Assembly (NCBI RefSeq): GCF_003255815.1
Contig: NC_037669.1
Location: 129,557,215-129,621,214 of the forward strand
DNA: 64,000 nucleotides
Source of the DNA: Theropithecus gelada
Taxonomy: Eukaryota > Chordata > Mammalia > Primates > Cercopithecidae
Direction of reading: 5' to 3'
The notes below the pieces were generated by a model. The model saw only the letters and a program-made list of their open reading frames with translations, made no database searches and had not been told where the DNA came from. How positions within the stretch are numbered: the first letter of the stretch is position 1; every line of letters starts with the position of its first letter. A program made the position numbers and the translations under genes. This document shows, in pieces, positions 46,371 through 58,839 of the stretch.

Positions 46371-49300
46371 TATTGTCTGTGAATTGTATCATTACATTTA
46401 CTAGATGAATTTCTAAGCTATACCATCCAAGCAGCTTTTTAGCATTATTCCTGGGAGACAGTTCCCTAGGCCACAACACAAACAGCACATCCAACAAATT
46501 CAACAAGCTATTTTTTTAAAAACATGAAAAGCACGAATAATTATTAAGTATTGCCCTTACTAATAAACAGTTAAATATATTTTGTTAGAAAATAATGAAG
46601 TCTCTTCTTCATTGTTTTACAAATATATTAATAGTCTGCAGTAGCTGTTTCTATCTTTAAGTCCCCTCTGATGTAAAGAACAGGAAGGGATTACCATTAT
46701 AATGTAAAATTAAGCAGAAAGGTAGAAATAAAAGGAGGACTAAGGGTGTGATGGGACCAAATCCCGGCCTAATTTGGTAATATTTCTTAAAAATAGAGAG
46801 AGGTCAACATTGTAGGCAGGTATTTCTCACTGTAAACAAGTACCTCAGGCTTAAAAGTAAAAATGTATTGCTGTATCTCATGATTTCCCTAAACTCAGTA
46901 GCACTGGGCAAACTAATAGCACTAGTGAGACAACTGGAACAGAAAAAGTGTCGCTGGTTGTATTTTTAACTCATTATTCTCCAAACATTTCATTATAACT
47001 TGGCCAGCTTTTAAGTTCAAAGGGAGAACATTCTGAACAAAATGAATATACAATGAGAGAACCACCATATGCCTAGAAAATTCATCTAAGCTGTAATTAT
47101 AAGTGAAATTAATAAATCAGTGATTTTGACATTTTGTTGTCCAGTGGGAAGAGAAAATTAACACAATAAACAGATAAAGAGAAAAAAATTTCATATGACA
47201 AAAACATATGGAAGGAAACTGAAATGGGAAAACTTTGGAATAACAACTTTGATTTTACGTTTTCTTAAACTTGTCCTGTGCTTTGTTTGAATTCATCTAT
47301 CACTTAGCAAATGCTTAAGAAACCCAAATTTCAGTAATTAATAATTGAGTAAGAATCCAAAAATATTACAGTTGTGATACCCCAATGCATATTAAGAAGA
47401 AAAAGAAATGATTCAAATGTTTAACTTCATATATTTATTTGAGTTAACTAACAGATTATATATCCATTACTTTAAGTAGAAAGGATAATTATATAATTAA
47501 TGAATCAAATCAAATTTGTGGTTGTATTCTGACATAAAATCATTTGATAATTTCAGTAAATTTCTATCAATAGAAAACATTTTTGTCAGAATAATATATT
47601 AATATTACTGTTAATTTTAAAAACAAGTTTCAATATCCCATTGGTATATTTTTATATTTCATTGGTAATTGTGGATTTATTTAAAACAGAACATCTCACT
47701 TAAAGTAAATAATTTGTCTTGATAAAGCAACTTGAGTTGGGTTGCTAATTAGTAGCATCTTTGTTTTGTCCTGAAAAAAATTAGAAGTAGAGAAACTTGG
47801 ATATTGAGTTCTGCCATCAACTATCTGAGTGATAAGAGCAAGTTGCTAGAGTTTGTAATTTCTTCATAAAATAAGAATTATCGAGGCAGAGCAGATCCAA
47901 AGGAATCTGAATATGGAATTTATTTCTCTTAAAAAGGAACAAACTTTTATCATGTCCAAATAAGATATTGATTCCAATTGATGACATTAGTTCCATATTA
48001 CTGCTATAGGAACACTACTTATTACCAATTTTAATTAAATGAGAGCACTGAAGCGCATGTTATACTATACATTAGGAGTTTGTTAATCAGTATTTTCATA
48101 TTTATGATTTGTCAGACTACTTACTTTTTGATAAAATGTATTTGAAATGTAGTCCTTCCATGGATATTTGTTCTTTATGTCATGTGTACTAGGCATAATG
48201 CTAAGCTCCAGAGATAAGCGGAATGACAGACATTAAAAATTTCAAAATTTGCTTAAATTCTTAAATGAATTGAAGAGTTGGTATTAAGAAAGAAAATAGA
48301 TTATGATGAAGTACAAGTTTCTTTGCTTGTGTCATATATAGTAAATTATCTCAGTGTGCAGCTTTGTTGTTTGCCTATTGGAGAGGAATGAACAACTGGG
48401 AAATAAATCATCTTTTTGGCATTGCCCTTTTATCTTTATCCTGTTTCAAGTACCTCATTCCAGGCGACACTTACAAAACAACAAATTCCACTTGGCATTT
48501 TGCTATAAAATATCAGATTTGCTTTCAGTTCTCAGTATAGAATATGAGTTTCTAATCTCAGGAGATATAATTAATTATCACTGTGTTTGCAGTAATTTCA
48601 GATTGCCATATCAAAAAGAGCATATGACATTCAACTCATCTCATTTATTATTGTTTAGATTTCTAGCATCGCTATGGCTAATGATCTCTCAGTATCTTGT
48701 TAGTAACACCCTTTTAAAAGTAACTGTAATTCAACTAGAGAGGAAATGAATCTGTTTGGGGACTCAAGCTAAAATCTAGTAAATCAACTTTTAGATGAAT
48801 CACATTTTTTACTTCATCATTCACTTTAAATCAGTTGAAATATTAAGATTAAGATAAATTTGTTCTGATAGTGTAAGTACTGTCATGTATAATCTCAAAG
48901 GCTAAATTCTAAAATACTATTGGCTACAAAGCATTTTACAGTGAATAAATGGCTTTAATAAAAAGTAATATAAATCATGTCAGATACTGCACTAAGTCAT
49001 TTGCATGTTTTTTATTGATTCAATACATTTTATTGATTGAAGAAACTTTGAGGGCCTAGTATATGTTATGTCTGCATAAGACAGTAAGTAAGAATAATGA
49101 TGAGAACAAAGACAGAAGATTTCTGTGATACTCACAGCTTGTGGGGAAATATTAACATCATAAATATATATAAAATTATAACTGCTGTAAAAAAATCAAT
49201 GTATGCTACTCTGAGAAAGCATAACCTCATATTAACATTCCGATTATATAAACGAGAAGTGGTATTACATTTTCCAGATGAAAAGGCAAATTTATTTAAC

Positions 49301-49522
49301 CTCTGTAATGTAAATTACCAAAAATTAGTAAATTCAAGATTCAAAGAGAAGGTATATTTAATGCCAAAACTAGAGCTTGTGTGAAGTAAATCATAGTGGC
49401 TTTTAGATTTTCCATGGCTGTGAAAAACAATATTATGTATGTTCATTCAGTTCAGACACAGGCTGAGATGCACATGCATGACATTTGACTAAACATAGTT
49501 GAAGACAAAGGTTTGAATCGCA
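46371..49522. other. AT-rich DNA, no gene seen
   Basis: About 3.1 kb. A 131-codon frame (48,354-48,749, +) and a 95-codon frame (49,097-49,384, +) show no signature and AT-driven composition. Weak MIR-like (47,800-47,890) and L2-like (48,160-48,240) resemblances are too diverged to call. Confidence 0.5.
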
Positions 49523-49530
49523 AAGAGTAC

Positions 49531-49830
49531 TTTTTTTTTTTTTTTTTGAGACTGAGTTTTGCTCTTGTTGCCCAGGCTGGAGTGCAATGGCGCGATCTCG
49601 GCTCACTGCAACCTCCACCTTCCCAGTTCAAGTGATTCTCCTGCCTCAGACTCCTGAGTAGCTAGGATTACAGGCATGTGCCACCATGCCCAGCTAATTT
49701 TTGTATTCTTAGTAGAGACAGAGTTTCACCATGTTGGTCAGGCTGGTCTTGAACTCCTGACCTCAGGTGATCCACCCACCTTGGCTTCCCAAAGTGTTGG
49801 GATTACAGGCGTGAGCCACTGCTCCCAGCC
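49531..49830 (-). mobile_element. Alu (AluS-like) with target duplication
   Basis: A complete reversed dimer from the T-run and 'gagactgagttttgctcttg' to 'gtgagccactgctcccagcc'. The direct repeats AAGAGTAC (49523-49530 and 49831-49838) are the target-site duplication. Confidence 0.95.
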
Positions 49831-49838
49831 AAGAGTAC

Positions 49839-50789
49839 ATTTTTTTAAAAATAATCAAATAAATATATATTTGCAGTTCTTAGATGGGACTATAATTAGT
49901 TATACAATTAAGTTACTCAAACTTTTTTAAATAAATCAAGTGAAAGTGTCAGAATATTCCAAAATTCTACCAATAGTAAATACTAATTTCTTTGTATTAT
50001 TTTTGCAAAGGTACACATCTATAATTGTGAGAGACTATTTATGTTCAGTCTTTTAGTGTAATGCCATCAAAATGACATGCAAGACTATTAAAAAATAAAT
50101 TTTTCTATTTTCTGCAACTATATCACAAAAATAAAATTGGATTTTTTTCCCCCAACCAATTTGTAAAGATTGCATGACAAGGTATATGTAAGGTTATGTG
50201 GTACACATGAAATTCACTGTTGGAGAGAGGTGTGATTTCAGAACAATTTATATCAAAAGTCTCAAAAGGTAGATGCTGTGAATTGCTAGGGTTAATTTGA
50301 AAATTGAAGCTTCTTCTTATACATGCAACTCAAAGTAGCATATTTCAGGAAAAGTAGCAGCAGGAACTTAATTATTTAACCAAGGTAAATAATTATCATG
50401 AGCAACACTAACTAAGCTTACTTCCTTGCAGGTATGAGGATACTGACAAAGATACAGTACCACAGTATGAAGGTATCCATGTTGTCTTCTTTATACTAAA
50501 CGATCACAAATTCCATGTCTTATCTATAAAGTGGAAATAATATTTTCTCCTAAAGTGAGGTTACAAAGCAATATTAAGGGAAATAAATATTACATTTTAC
50601 AATGAATTTTACTGTACCTGTTCTTTGAAGTCAGGCTGAAAAGAACTCCATCTATTGAGATCTTCATACATAATAAAAACTGAATATCTTCATTAAGTCT
50701 GAATAACCATATAATTCAGATACAGTTTTCATGGTTCAGAAGGGGTTTTTTTAGCTTCATTTTTTAAATTAATTGATTCTTTCATTTGG
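49839..50789. other. AT-rich DNA, nothing recognised
   Basis: No gene or named repeat. Confidence 0.5.
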
Positions 50790-51840
50790 CAAGGAAAAAC
50801 TGTGCATGTTTGTTATATGCATCATGACGTTTTCAGATATAGACATATTGTGGAATAGCTAAACCAAAATTATTAGCATTTATATTAACTCACATATCTT
50901 TTGGGGGGTAAGAACACTTAAATTTACTCTTAATAATTTTCAAAAATACAATACTTTGTTAATTACCATGACTGTGTTGTACAATAGATCTCTTTAACTT
51001 ATTTTTCCTATCTAAATGAAAAAATTTATTTGACCGACATCTACCCAATGTGCCCTGCAGCCACTTTCCACCATTCCCTAGCCCTTACATGCTACTTTCT
51101 GCTTCAACGAATCCAACATTTTTAGATTCCACGTATAAGTGAGATGATACAGTATTGGTGTTTCTGTGACTAGCCCATTTCATTCAGCATTATATCCTCC
51201 AGGCTAACCTATGTTGTCACAAATGACAGGATCTTTTCTTCCTTTTTAAGGCTGTACAGTGACCACCATGTGGAAATAAATTTGTTGAAAATCAATTGAC
51301 CATAAATGCATGAACTTCCGTATGGATGTTCTTTTCTGTTTTATTAGTCTATATTTCTGTCTTTATAGCAGTGCCATACTGTTTTGATTACTGTAGCCTC
51401 AGAGTATAATTTGAAGTCAGGTATTGAGATACTTTCAGCTTTGATCTTTTTGCTCAAGATTACTTTGAATATTTGGGGTCTTTAGTGGTTCCATATGAAT
51501 TCTAGGAATTTTTTTATTCCTGTGAAAAATATCATTGGAATTTTGATAGGGATGGCCTGAAATCTATAGATTGCCTTGGTTAGTATAAACTTTTTAACAA
51601 TATTAATTCTTCTAATCAAGAATCATGGGATATCTTTTGATTTATTTGTATCCTTCAATATCTTTCACCAATGTTTCATAGTATTCACTGTATAGGTTTT
51701 TCTCTTCCTTGGTTAAATTTATTTCTATATGGTTTTTAAAATGTTAGCATGTATGGAATTGTTTTCTTAATTTCTTTTCAGATAGTTTGTTATTAATGTA
51801 AACAAAGCTACTTTATTATTTCTGTTTTTGCTTGTTGATT
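50790..51840 (-). mobile_element. old L1 (host copy), 3' UTR and ORF2 part
   Basis: The plus strand reads the complement of an L1M-type 3' UTR ('gattccacgtataagtgaga', 'tcacaaatgacaggatcttt'). After an internal deletion near 51,245 it reads the complement of the ORF2 reverse-transcriptase region ('ccatactgttttgattactg', 'tggttaaatttatttctata'). It continues beyond the nested L1 at 53,750. Confidence 0.8.
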
Positions 51841-52385
51841 TGTTTAAGTTGCTTATAGATTCTGGATGTTAGAACTTTGTCAAATACGTGTTTTGCAAAT
51901 CTTTTCTAGTTTGTCTGTTTACTCTCTTGATAGTTTCTGTTGCTGTGCAGAAGCTCTTCAGTTTAATTAGGCCCTGTTTGTCAACTTTTTTTTTTTTTCT
52001 TTGCAACTGCTTTTGAGAATGTAGCCATAAATTCTCTGCCAAGGCTGATGTCAAAAAGGATATTTCCTAGATTTTCTTCTGGGATTTGTATAGTTTGAAA
52101 TGTTACATTTAAGTATTTAATACATTTTAAGTTAATGTTTATATATGGTGATAGGTAGGGGTTCAGTTTTATTATTCTGCTTATGGCTAGCCAATTTATA
52201 TCCCATATCCAAGCATCATTTATTAAATAGACTGTCCTTTCGCCATTGCTTGTTTTTGTTGACTTAAAAAAAATCAGATGGCTGTAGGTGTATGGCTTTA
52301 TTTCTAGGTTCTCTATTTTGCTCCATTGGTCTATGTGTCTGTTTTTATTCCAGTACTATGCTGTTTTGATTGCTGTTGTCTTGTA
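51841..52385 (-). mobile_element. nested L1, non-inverted part (ORF2 C-terminal region)
   Basis: Complement of L1 ORF2 downstream of the reverse transcriptase: 'gcttatagattctggatgtt', 'tgtgcagaagctcttcagtt', 'attggtctatgtgtctgttt'. It is less diverged than the surrounding L1, hence younger (L1P/L1PB-like). It stops at 52,385, where the sequence switches strand. Its own 3' UTR and A-tail are absent. Confidence 0.82.
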
Positions 52386-53750
52386 ACATGCACACAAACT
52401 AGAAAATGTAGAGGAAATGGATAAATTCCCATTAACACGCAATCTCTCAAGTTTGAACCTGGAAGAAATTGAAACCATGAATAGACTACTAATGAATCCC
52501 AAAATTACATTAGTAATGAAAAACCTACCAAACAAAATGTCCCCGGGCCAAATGGAGTCACGGCTAAAGAGCACATATCAATGTTAGTGAAATTATTCCA
52601 AAATAATTGAGGAGGAGAGACTCCTCCCTAACTTATCCTGCAAAGCCAGAATCAATCTCATAAAAGCTGGAAATTCTAGGCCAATATCCCTGTTGAACAT
52701 AGACACAAAAATCCTCAGCAAAATACTGGCAAACTGAATAAAGCAGCACATCAAAAAGTTAATTCACCATGATCAGGTAGGCTTATTCCTGAGATGCAAG
52801 TCTGGTCCAATAGATGCAAATCAATAAATGTGATTCACCAGATAAACAGAATTAAAAACAAAAATTATATGATCATCTCAATATATATAGAAAAATATTT
52901 TGATAAGCTCCAGCATCCCTTCATGATACAAAGCCTCAACAAACTAGGCATCAAAAAACATACCTCAAAATAATAAGAATCGTCTATGACAAAACAACAG
53001 TCAACTCATACTGAAAAGGTTAAAGGCAAAAGCATTCCTATTGAGAACTGGCACTAGAAAAGAATGTCCTCTCCACCAACCCTAGTCAATGTAATTCTAG
53101 AGGTGCTAGCCAGAGCAATCAGGAAAGAGAAAAAAAAAAATAAAAGACATCCAAATAGGGAAATAAGTCAAACTGACTCTCTTCGCTGAAGGTATGATTC
53201 TGTACTTAGAAAATCCTAAAGACCCTGCCAAAAGACTCCCAGTACTGATAAATAAATTCAGTGAACTTCTAGGATATAAAATCAATATATACAAATCAGT
53301 AGCATTTCTGATACCAATAATATTAAATATTTAAATGTTAAATAATGAACACCAATAATGTTAAAGCTGAGGGGCAAATAAAAAATGCAATCCCAAAGAC
53401 ACACCCCCCCCAAAAAAAATACCTATGGATACATCTAACTGAAGAGGTCAAAGACATCTACAAAGGGAAGTATAAAACACTACTAAAAGAAATCATAGAT
53501 GACACAAACAAATGGAAAAACATTACATGCTCATGGATTGGAAGAATCATTATTCTTAAAATGGCCATACTGAACAAAGCAATCTACAGATTCAACGCTA
53601 TTCCTATCAAAGTACACATGTTATGTTTTACATAATTAGAAAAGCTATTATTTATTTCATATGGAACCAAAAACAAGCCTGGAAAGCCAAAGCAATGCTA
53701 AGCAAAAACAAAACAAAAACAAAGACAGCTGCATCATATTACCACTTTAT
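52386..53750 (+). mobile_element. nested L1, inverted 5' part (ORF2 RT region)
   Basis: Sense L1 ORF2 from upstream of the reverse-transcriptase core ('gaggaaatggataaattccc', 'atgatcaggtaggcttattc') to 'gacagctgcatcatattacc'. The L1 coordinate where this part ends lies next to where the opposite-strand part begins, as after twin-priming inversion. Stops and small indels abound. The 96-codon frame at 53,345-53,635 is a remnant of this ORF2. Confidence 0.85.
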
Positions 53751-54880
53751 ATCTTTTGATTGAAGAATTTAATCAATTTGTATTCAAGGTAATTATGGAT
53801 AGACAAGTACACATTCCTGTCATTTCCTTAATGATTTCCTGCTTGTTTTGTAGATCTTTTGTCCTGTTCCATTTTCCTTGCTGGCCCAGTGCTGGGGATG
53901 GTCTGGAGCTCAGGGCCTCTAGGGTTAGCTAGGCTCTGTGGTAGGCTTAGAGAAGTCTGTGAGAGCAGGCCTGGAAGAAGTCGGACCAGATCCCCAGGCA
54001 GCTGGGACTGACTCAATGCTGTGGCCAGTCCAGAGCCAATGCATTCCAGGACCTGGGACCACTAAAGTCAGCATACTGCTGTGGCAGCCCCAGGGACCTA
54101 GTTCCTGGGACCTGGAGCTGAATAGCCCTGGGACCTGGAGCTACGGGTTCCAGCATGAGGCTGGGTCAGTCCTGGAAGCTCAGTCTGTGGGTGCCAGCCT
54201 GAAGTCTGGGGTTTTGGGAGTCTTTTCAGTGCTGAATTTTAGTGGGATGGGCCTGTATGTTGGGGTACAAGGCAAAGTCTGATGCTCACCTCTCTCTCCT
54301 TTTTTCTTTATTTTTTTTTGAGACGGAGTCTCGCTCTGTCGCCCAGGCTGGAGTGCAGTGGCCGGATCTCAGCTCACTGCAAGCTCCGCCTCCCGGGTTC
54401 ACGCCATTCTCCTGCCTCAGCCTCCCGAGTAGCTGGGACTACAGGCGCCCGCCACCTCGCCTGGCTAGTTTTTTGTATTTTTTAGTAGAGACGGGGTTTC
54501 ACCGTGTTAGCCAGGATGGTCTGGATCTCCTGACCTCGTGATCCACCCGTTTCGGCCTCCCAAAGTGCTGACATTACAGGCTTGAGTCACCGCGCCCGGC
54601 CCTCTCTCCTTTTTTCTAAGTAAAAGGTAGATCTCTCTATGGTGTACTGCCCCGGGTTAGATGAGGGGTGACATGGGTAATGTAAAATGGTTCTTCCTAC
54701 CCTATTCAGTGTGTTTCAATTTCTTAAAATGTTTCTGGCACCCTGAATTTTGGTAACCTTTCACTGGATTTCCTTACATTTCATCAAGGTATTTTTGTAC
54801 ATGAATAATTGTTCAAGTTGATGTTTCTGTGCACAAACATGAGGGAATCCTATTCTACTACCTTGCTTGGATACCCTCCA
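53751..54880 (-). mobile_element. old L1 (host copy), 5' region
   Basis: Continuation of the older minus-strand L1: 'gattgaagaatttaatcaat' (ORF2 start side), then the GC-richer L1 5' UTR complement (53,870-54,290) with repeated 'ggacctggagct' phrases. After the AluY comes the terminal 5' block ('ggggtgacatgggtaatgta', 'atcctattctactaccttgc'). Confidence 0.72.
54308..54601 (-). mobile_element. young AluY, Old World monkey type
   Basis: Reversed AluY with 'gtggccggatctcagctcac', the complement of the 'GATCCGGCCAC' reading, and 'caggcttgagtcaccgcgcc'. Flanking perfect 16-base direct repeats CTCTCTCCTTTTTTCT (54292-54307 and 54602-54617) are the target-site duplication. It sits in the L1 5' UTR. 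Confidence 0.97.
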
Positions 54881-56094
54881 AAGTAAAATAGTTACTTTAG
54901 TTAAATAATGTAGATATTGCTCCACTAACTAAGGCATCAGATAAAACGGAGAGTTTGTGGAAAGTGTGAATATTTATTCCTCTTTATATGTGCTTTGACA
55001 AATGTCGAAGAAAATGTTCAGCTGATATTAAAAACATTATTTCTGATGGTGTGATTTTGGATATATTGCATTTTTGTTGCATTTTACAACCTTAATATTT
55101 ATAAAAAGAATATATTTCAAAATAAAATAAAGCCTTTCCTTAAAGAGGAAAGAATAAAAGTAGTAAGGAACATGGATAGAAATAGATTCATTGGGAAAGC
55201 ATAAAATATATTGGAGGAAAATGCACACAAAAATAAGGAGTACTTGTTTCATAAACTAAAGAAAAGCTTCCATGCCAAGCTGAAATGTTTGAACAAAGAT
55301 GAATTGTCAGTTAAAAAAAGAAATAATTGGAACATTTTATATAGAGTAATAGAGTAAGGTATGTTCTTCAAGAGAATTCATATGCCAGGCATGGCCGGAG
55401 GGAAGAATTCACGTAAAAACATAAGAGAGAGGTGTTTGGAATAGCAAGAAAAATTACAGTTTGCCTTTTTCAGTTGATATGAAATAGGTAATGAGGCCTG
55501 AACTGAAAAAAATAAAAAAAGATTTTGGTTTTTGATTTGTTTTTATTTTCTATTTTTCTCTCTAGCAACTTCCTGACCTAAATGCCATATGGAGAATATC
55601 AAACGTATGGAAAATAAAAGTTATGATTTGTTCCCTTTCCCTAGCTCTAGATTAAGTGATTAAAAATGCATTGCAAATGTTTTAACAAATTATGCCACCC
55701 AGGACAATGAAATAAAAGTAATATATCACTTAAGAAGTTGTATTTTTAGGTATTTTGGCCAGAAAAGAGCCAGTGCTGGTGTCTCAAGACACAGGTGGTT
55801 TAACTCATGGCTGGAAAACTAAATAAACATCATTTTTATTGCACACATTCCATTTGGTGTTTGAAGTATACTTCAGCATAGATGTAAAGTACTTAAATAT
55901 TTTAAAGAAAACCATTTAATTCTTTTACCTAACAACAATGCAATGTCTGGAACATTCTCAAATGTCAAACATGTTACATAGCTGTCTCATCCTTAAGAAC
56001 CTTAAGCCTGCTCTATCCTAAGGTTTTAGGATTGTGTTCTACAGCAGTATTGTCTGGTCAGAGGAACTTATAACCTAAAAAAATTTTTGCAAAA
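54881..56094. other. AT-rich DNA, nothing recognised
   Basis: No gene or named repeat. Confidence 0.5.
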
Positions 56095-56270
56095 CTATAA
56101 ATAATTTTGCAAATTATTTATAATTTGATATAATATATATATCTGATATATAATATATAATATATAATATATAATATATATTATATTATATATAAATGAT
56201 ATAATAATATATATATATATCTCATATATATACACACACACCTGATATATATATATATATATCAGGCATA
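56095..56270. repeat. AT-rich microsatellite with perfect 26-bp palindrome
   Basis: TA and TAATA units over about 130 bases, a short CA run, then a perfect palindrome at 56241-56266 that starts CCTGAT and ends ATCAGG. Such tracts can extrude cruciforms and are often length-variable. Confidence 0.92.
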
Positions 56271-56829
56271 GTAAGGATTTATTGTCATAGGAGTGGTGGG
56301 AGAGACTGTTGTAAAATAATTGGTAGAAGTATAGAATGCTACAGAATTTCTGCTTGATCCCCACAGTGGCAATGATGGGGATCATCTCTCTTCCACTGCA
56401 CTTCAAGGCAAGTGATGGAGGCATCAAGAGAGCCCTCCCCAAGACTGTGGATGCTTGCTAGAGGGGAAGAGTATATCGTGCAACCTGAAAAAAATACCAA
56501 TGGAGCTCCTGAAACTTCAGGTTGGCCACAGAAGTCACTAGAGCAGAATTCAAGAGTGCTTTGAGAGAAAATTACGTATAAAAGTTGGAAGTGGAACACA
56601 GCTAATTGTAACAGCTTTTATCTAGAACATTCTGACAAGAAGCAACCTTGGGAAGCCTGCCAAGAAAGACAGAACAGTAACGGGAGAAAGCTGCACTCTT
56701 AGTGTTGGTGGCAAAAAGTACGTTGGTTCTCTCAAGCTAAGTGCATATCACTAAGATAGACAGAATTGGCATATAATAAAAGGACATTGCCCAAAAGGAG
56801 CATCTATTGAACAAAGGGGTCTGTAATGC
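56271..56829. other. unassigned DNA
   Basis: Short minus-strand frames only. Not recognised. Confidence 0.45.
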
Positions 56830-57330
56830 ATTCATATCATTATGGTGTTGCCTTGGCATCCATTGTGAGTATAACTTGGACTTTCTCATACCAGAAGTGG
56901 GTCACAGTCACCCATGAGACAGTTTTCAACTCATCAGCTCACTCCCCATCAAACCCTGCCAGTTCCTCATTGTGGTATTATACAACTGCCTTATACAACT
57001 TCCTCTTCATGACCACCTGTCTGTGGGACAGCTAGATAAAACATACTTCAGCAGTCTCACTGATCCCCTCATGGACTGTGTAGGTATTTTCACAGTAACC
57101 ACGTTTCAGTCACAGCATGACCTTCTGGAACTTGTGCCTCCTTGCTTCAAACCTACCCATTAAAACTTGCTGCAGGAACCTTGTTTGGATAATGCCCTAG
57201 ACTCAATAAAAGGATTGGCTCACAGATTGCTATCCCTCTCTTTCCTGGTGCTGACTCACCTCCATTATGGCATGGTGTGTACCTCCAGGGCCTGTAAGCA
57301 AAAACATTTTAATTTTCAACTTGTATTTTT
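56830..57330 (+). mobile_element. possible old LTR
   Basis: A composition richer in C and T than the surroundings, with AATAAA at 57208 in the context 'agactcaataaaaggattgg' followed by a C/T-rich stretch and a short 3' remainder, resembles an LTR R-U5 end. The family was not recognised and the edges are nominal. Confidence 0.35.
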
Positions 57331-58839
57331 CTTAATCATTGAAAAGGTACTCAGCACCTTAAAGTTCCCAAATTAATACAGAATGCCAGCAAAAGAGAAT
57401 TTATATGGAATTCCATCACAAGGTAACAGCCGTGGGTTGACAAATACGCAGTCACAGAGCATATTACCATAAAAGTGGACAGTGAAATTCAGAGGACTTT
57501 GAAAGAACCTACTACTAATACCACTCAGAAAAGCAAAAACTAGAACTCTTTGAAAAAGAGTTTTTACCAGCTAATACTAAATCACACTTATCAGCTAAGT
57601 GCAGAGATGTTTGCCCTTATTCTTCTCAACTGTGCAGTAGCCAGAAGCTGAGTGCAAGGAGAAGAGTTAAAAGAAACAAGAAGGTCCAAAACAGACTACA
57701 ACATCCTCCCTCACTGCTTGCCCTAAAAAAGCAGATCAAGTGTGAGCTGAGAGTTCAAGGAGAAGACTGGAAATAAATGTGAGAACAAGACTTGACTTAA
57801 ATATTAATTTCAGAAAATGAAGTTATTTTAATGTCTGAAAATGAAGAGAATGTTATGAGATCTACCCAAGATATTAACAAGTGTATGGGGAATTAGTATC
57901 TGATAAACTCTGTTTGAAAGAAGTGGCCAGAAAAAAAATAAAGTAATTCCCTGATCATAACTATCCTATTCAGCATGTTTAGTAGCTATTGAATGGAAAA
58001 TGTGGTGAACTATGAAAGATAACTTATCAGAATAATTCACCCATGATTTTGAAACTTTGTTCTTCTACAGATTGACTTTTAATGTCATCAAAAAAGGAGA
58101 AATTTATATTCTTATTTACAACCTAAAAATGTTTTATATAAAAGCTTAAATCTCAAATGTTATAACATCATAGAATTTATAAAGCCTTACTTTTTAAAAT
58201 AATCATATAGGAACCAGTTTTATCTGCCTTAAAATGTAAAGTCCAAACTTAACCTAATTAGACAACTTTTCAGTTATATAACATAGTTTGGCTAATGGGG
58301 CTTTTCTCATAGGAATTTAAGAATAAAATGTGTGTTTCTGTGCGAGTAGAAAAGAACAAGGAAGAATATTCCAGAGGTGGCTTAGTTAGGACTAATATAA
58401 ACTCACCAAGGCGTAAAAACTAGTCCTTCCTGGGACTAATTAATAGCTCAAATCATTAAATCTCCAGGGGCTTAGAAAACCCCTGGCCAGTCCAGACACC
58501 AGTGCCCACGTATCCACAAAGGAAACTAATAGAAATTGTCAAGACTGGAGGGGCTTTATGTCACTGGTTGTAGATATTTACATCTGGTGAAAGAACACCA
58601 TCAAAGTGATGTACAATATTTATTAAGGCAGGATCCAGATCTAGATGAAGAAAGAAACTGCATAGGAATGGGGAGAGCTCTTAGCAATAAGCTTAGCTTT
58701 TTGCAACTGTTTGATAAACAGAAACCAAGGTTCACGGATGGACAAATTGGTCCAGAAAATAAGAGGTAAAATTAGGAATAGGAAAAACAGTCTGCCTTTA
58801 AGTATTTCACACATATATATTTTAAACATTGTATTGAAG
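57331..58839. other. AT-rich DNA, no gene seen
   Basis: A 77-codon frame (58,536-58,769, +) is hydrophilic but has no recognised relative. A small hairpin CCAGGGG...CCCCTGG lies near 58,467-58,489. Confidence 0.45.

Noticed and set aside
48160..48240. L2 fragment
   Set aside because: Only a short, weak resemblance ('actaggcataatgctaagctc'); not enough length to separate it from chance.
48354..48749. 131-codon frame on the plus strand, the longest in the window
   Set aside because: Rich in F, L, S and C as expected from T-rich DNA; no recognised motif, no splice or promoter context and no sign of a retrocopy.
53345..53635. 96-codon frame as a possible gene
   Set aside because: It is a piece of L1 ORF2 within a rearranged, stop-ridden copy.
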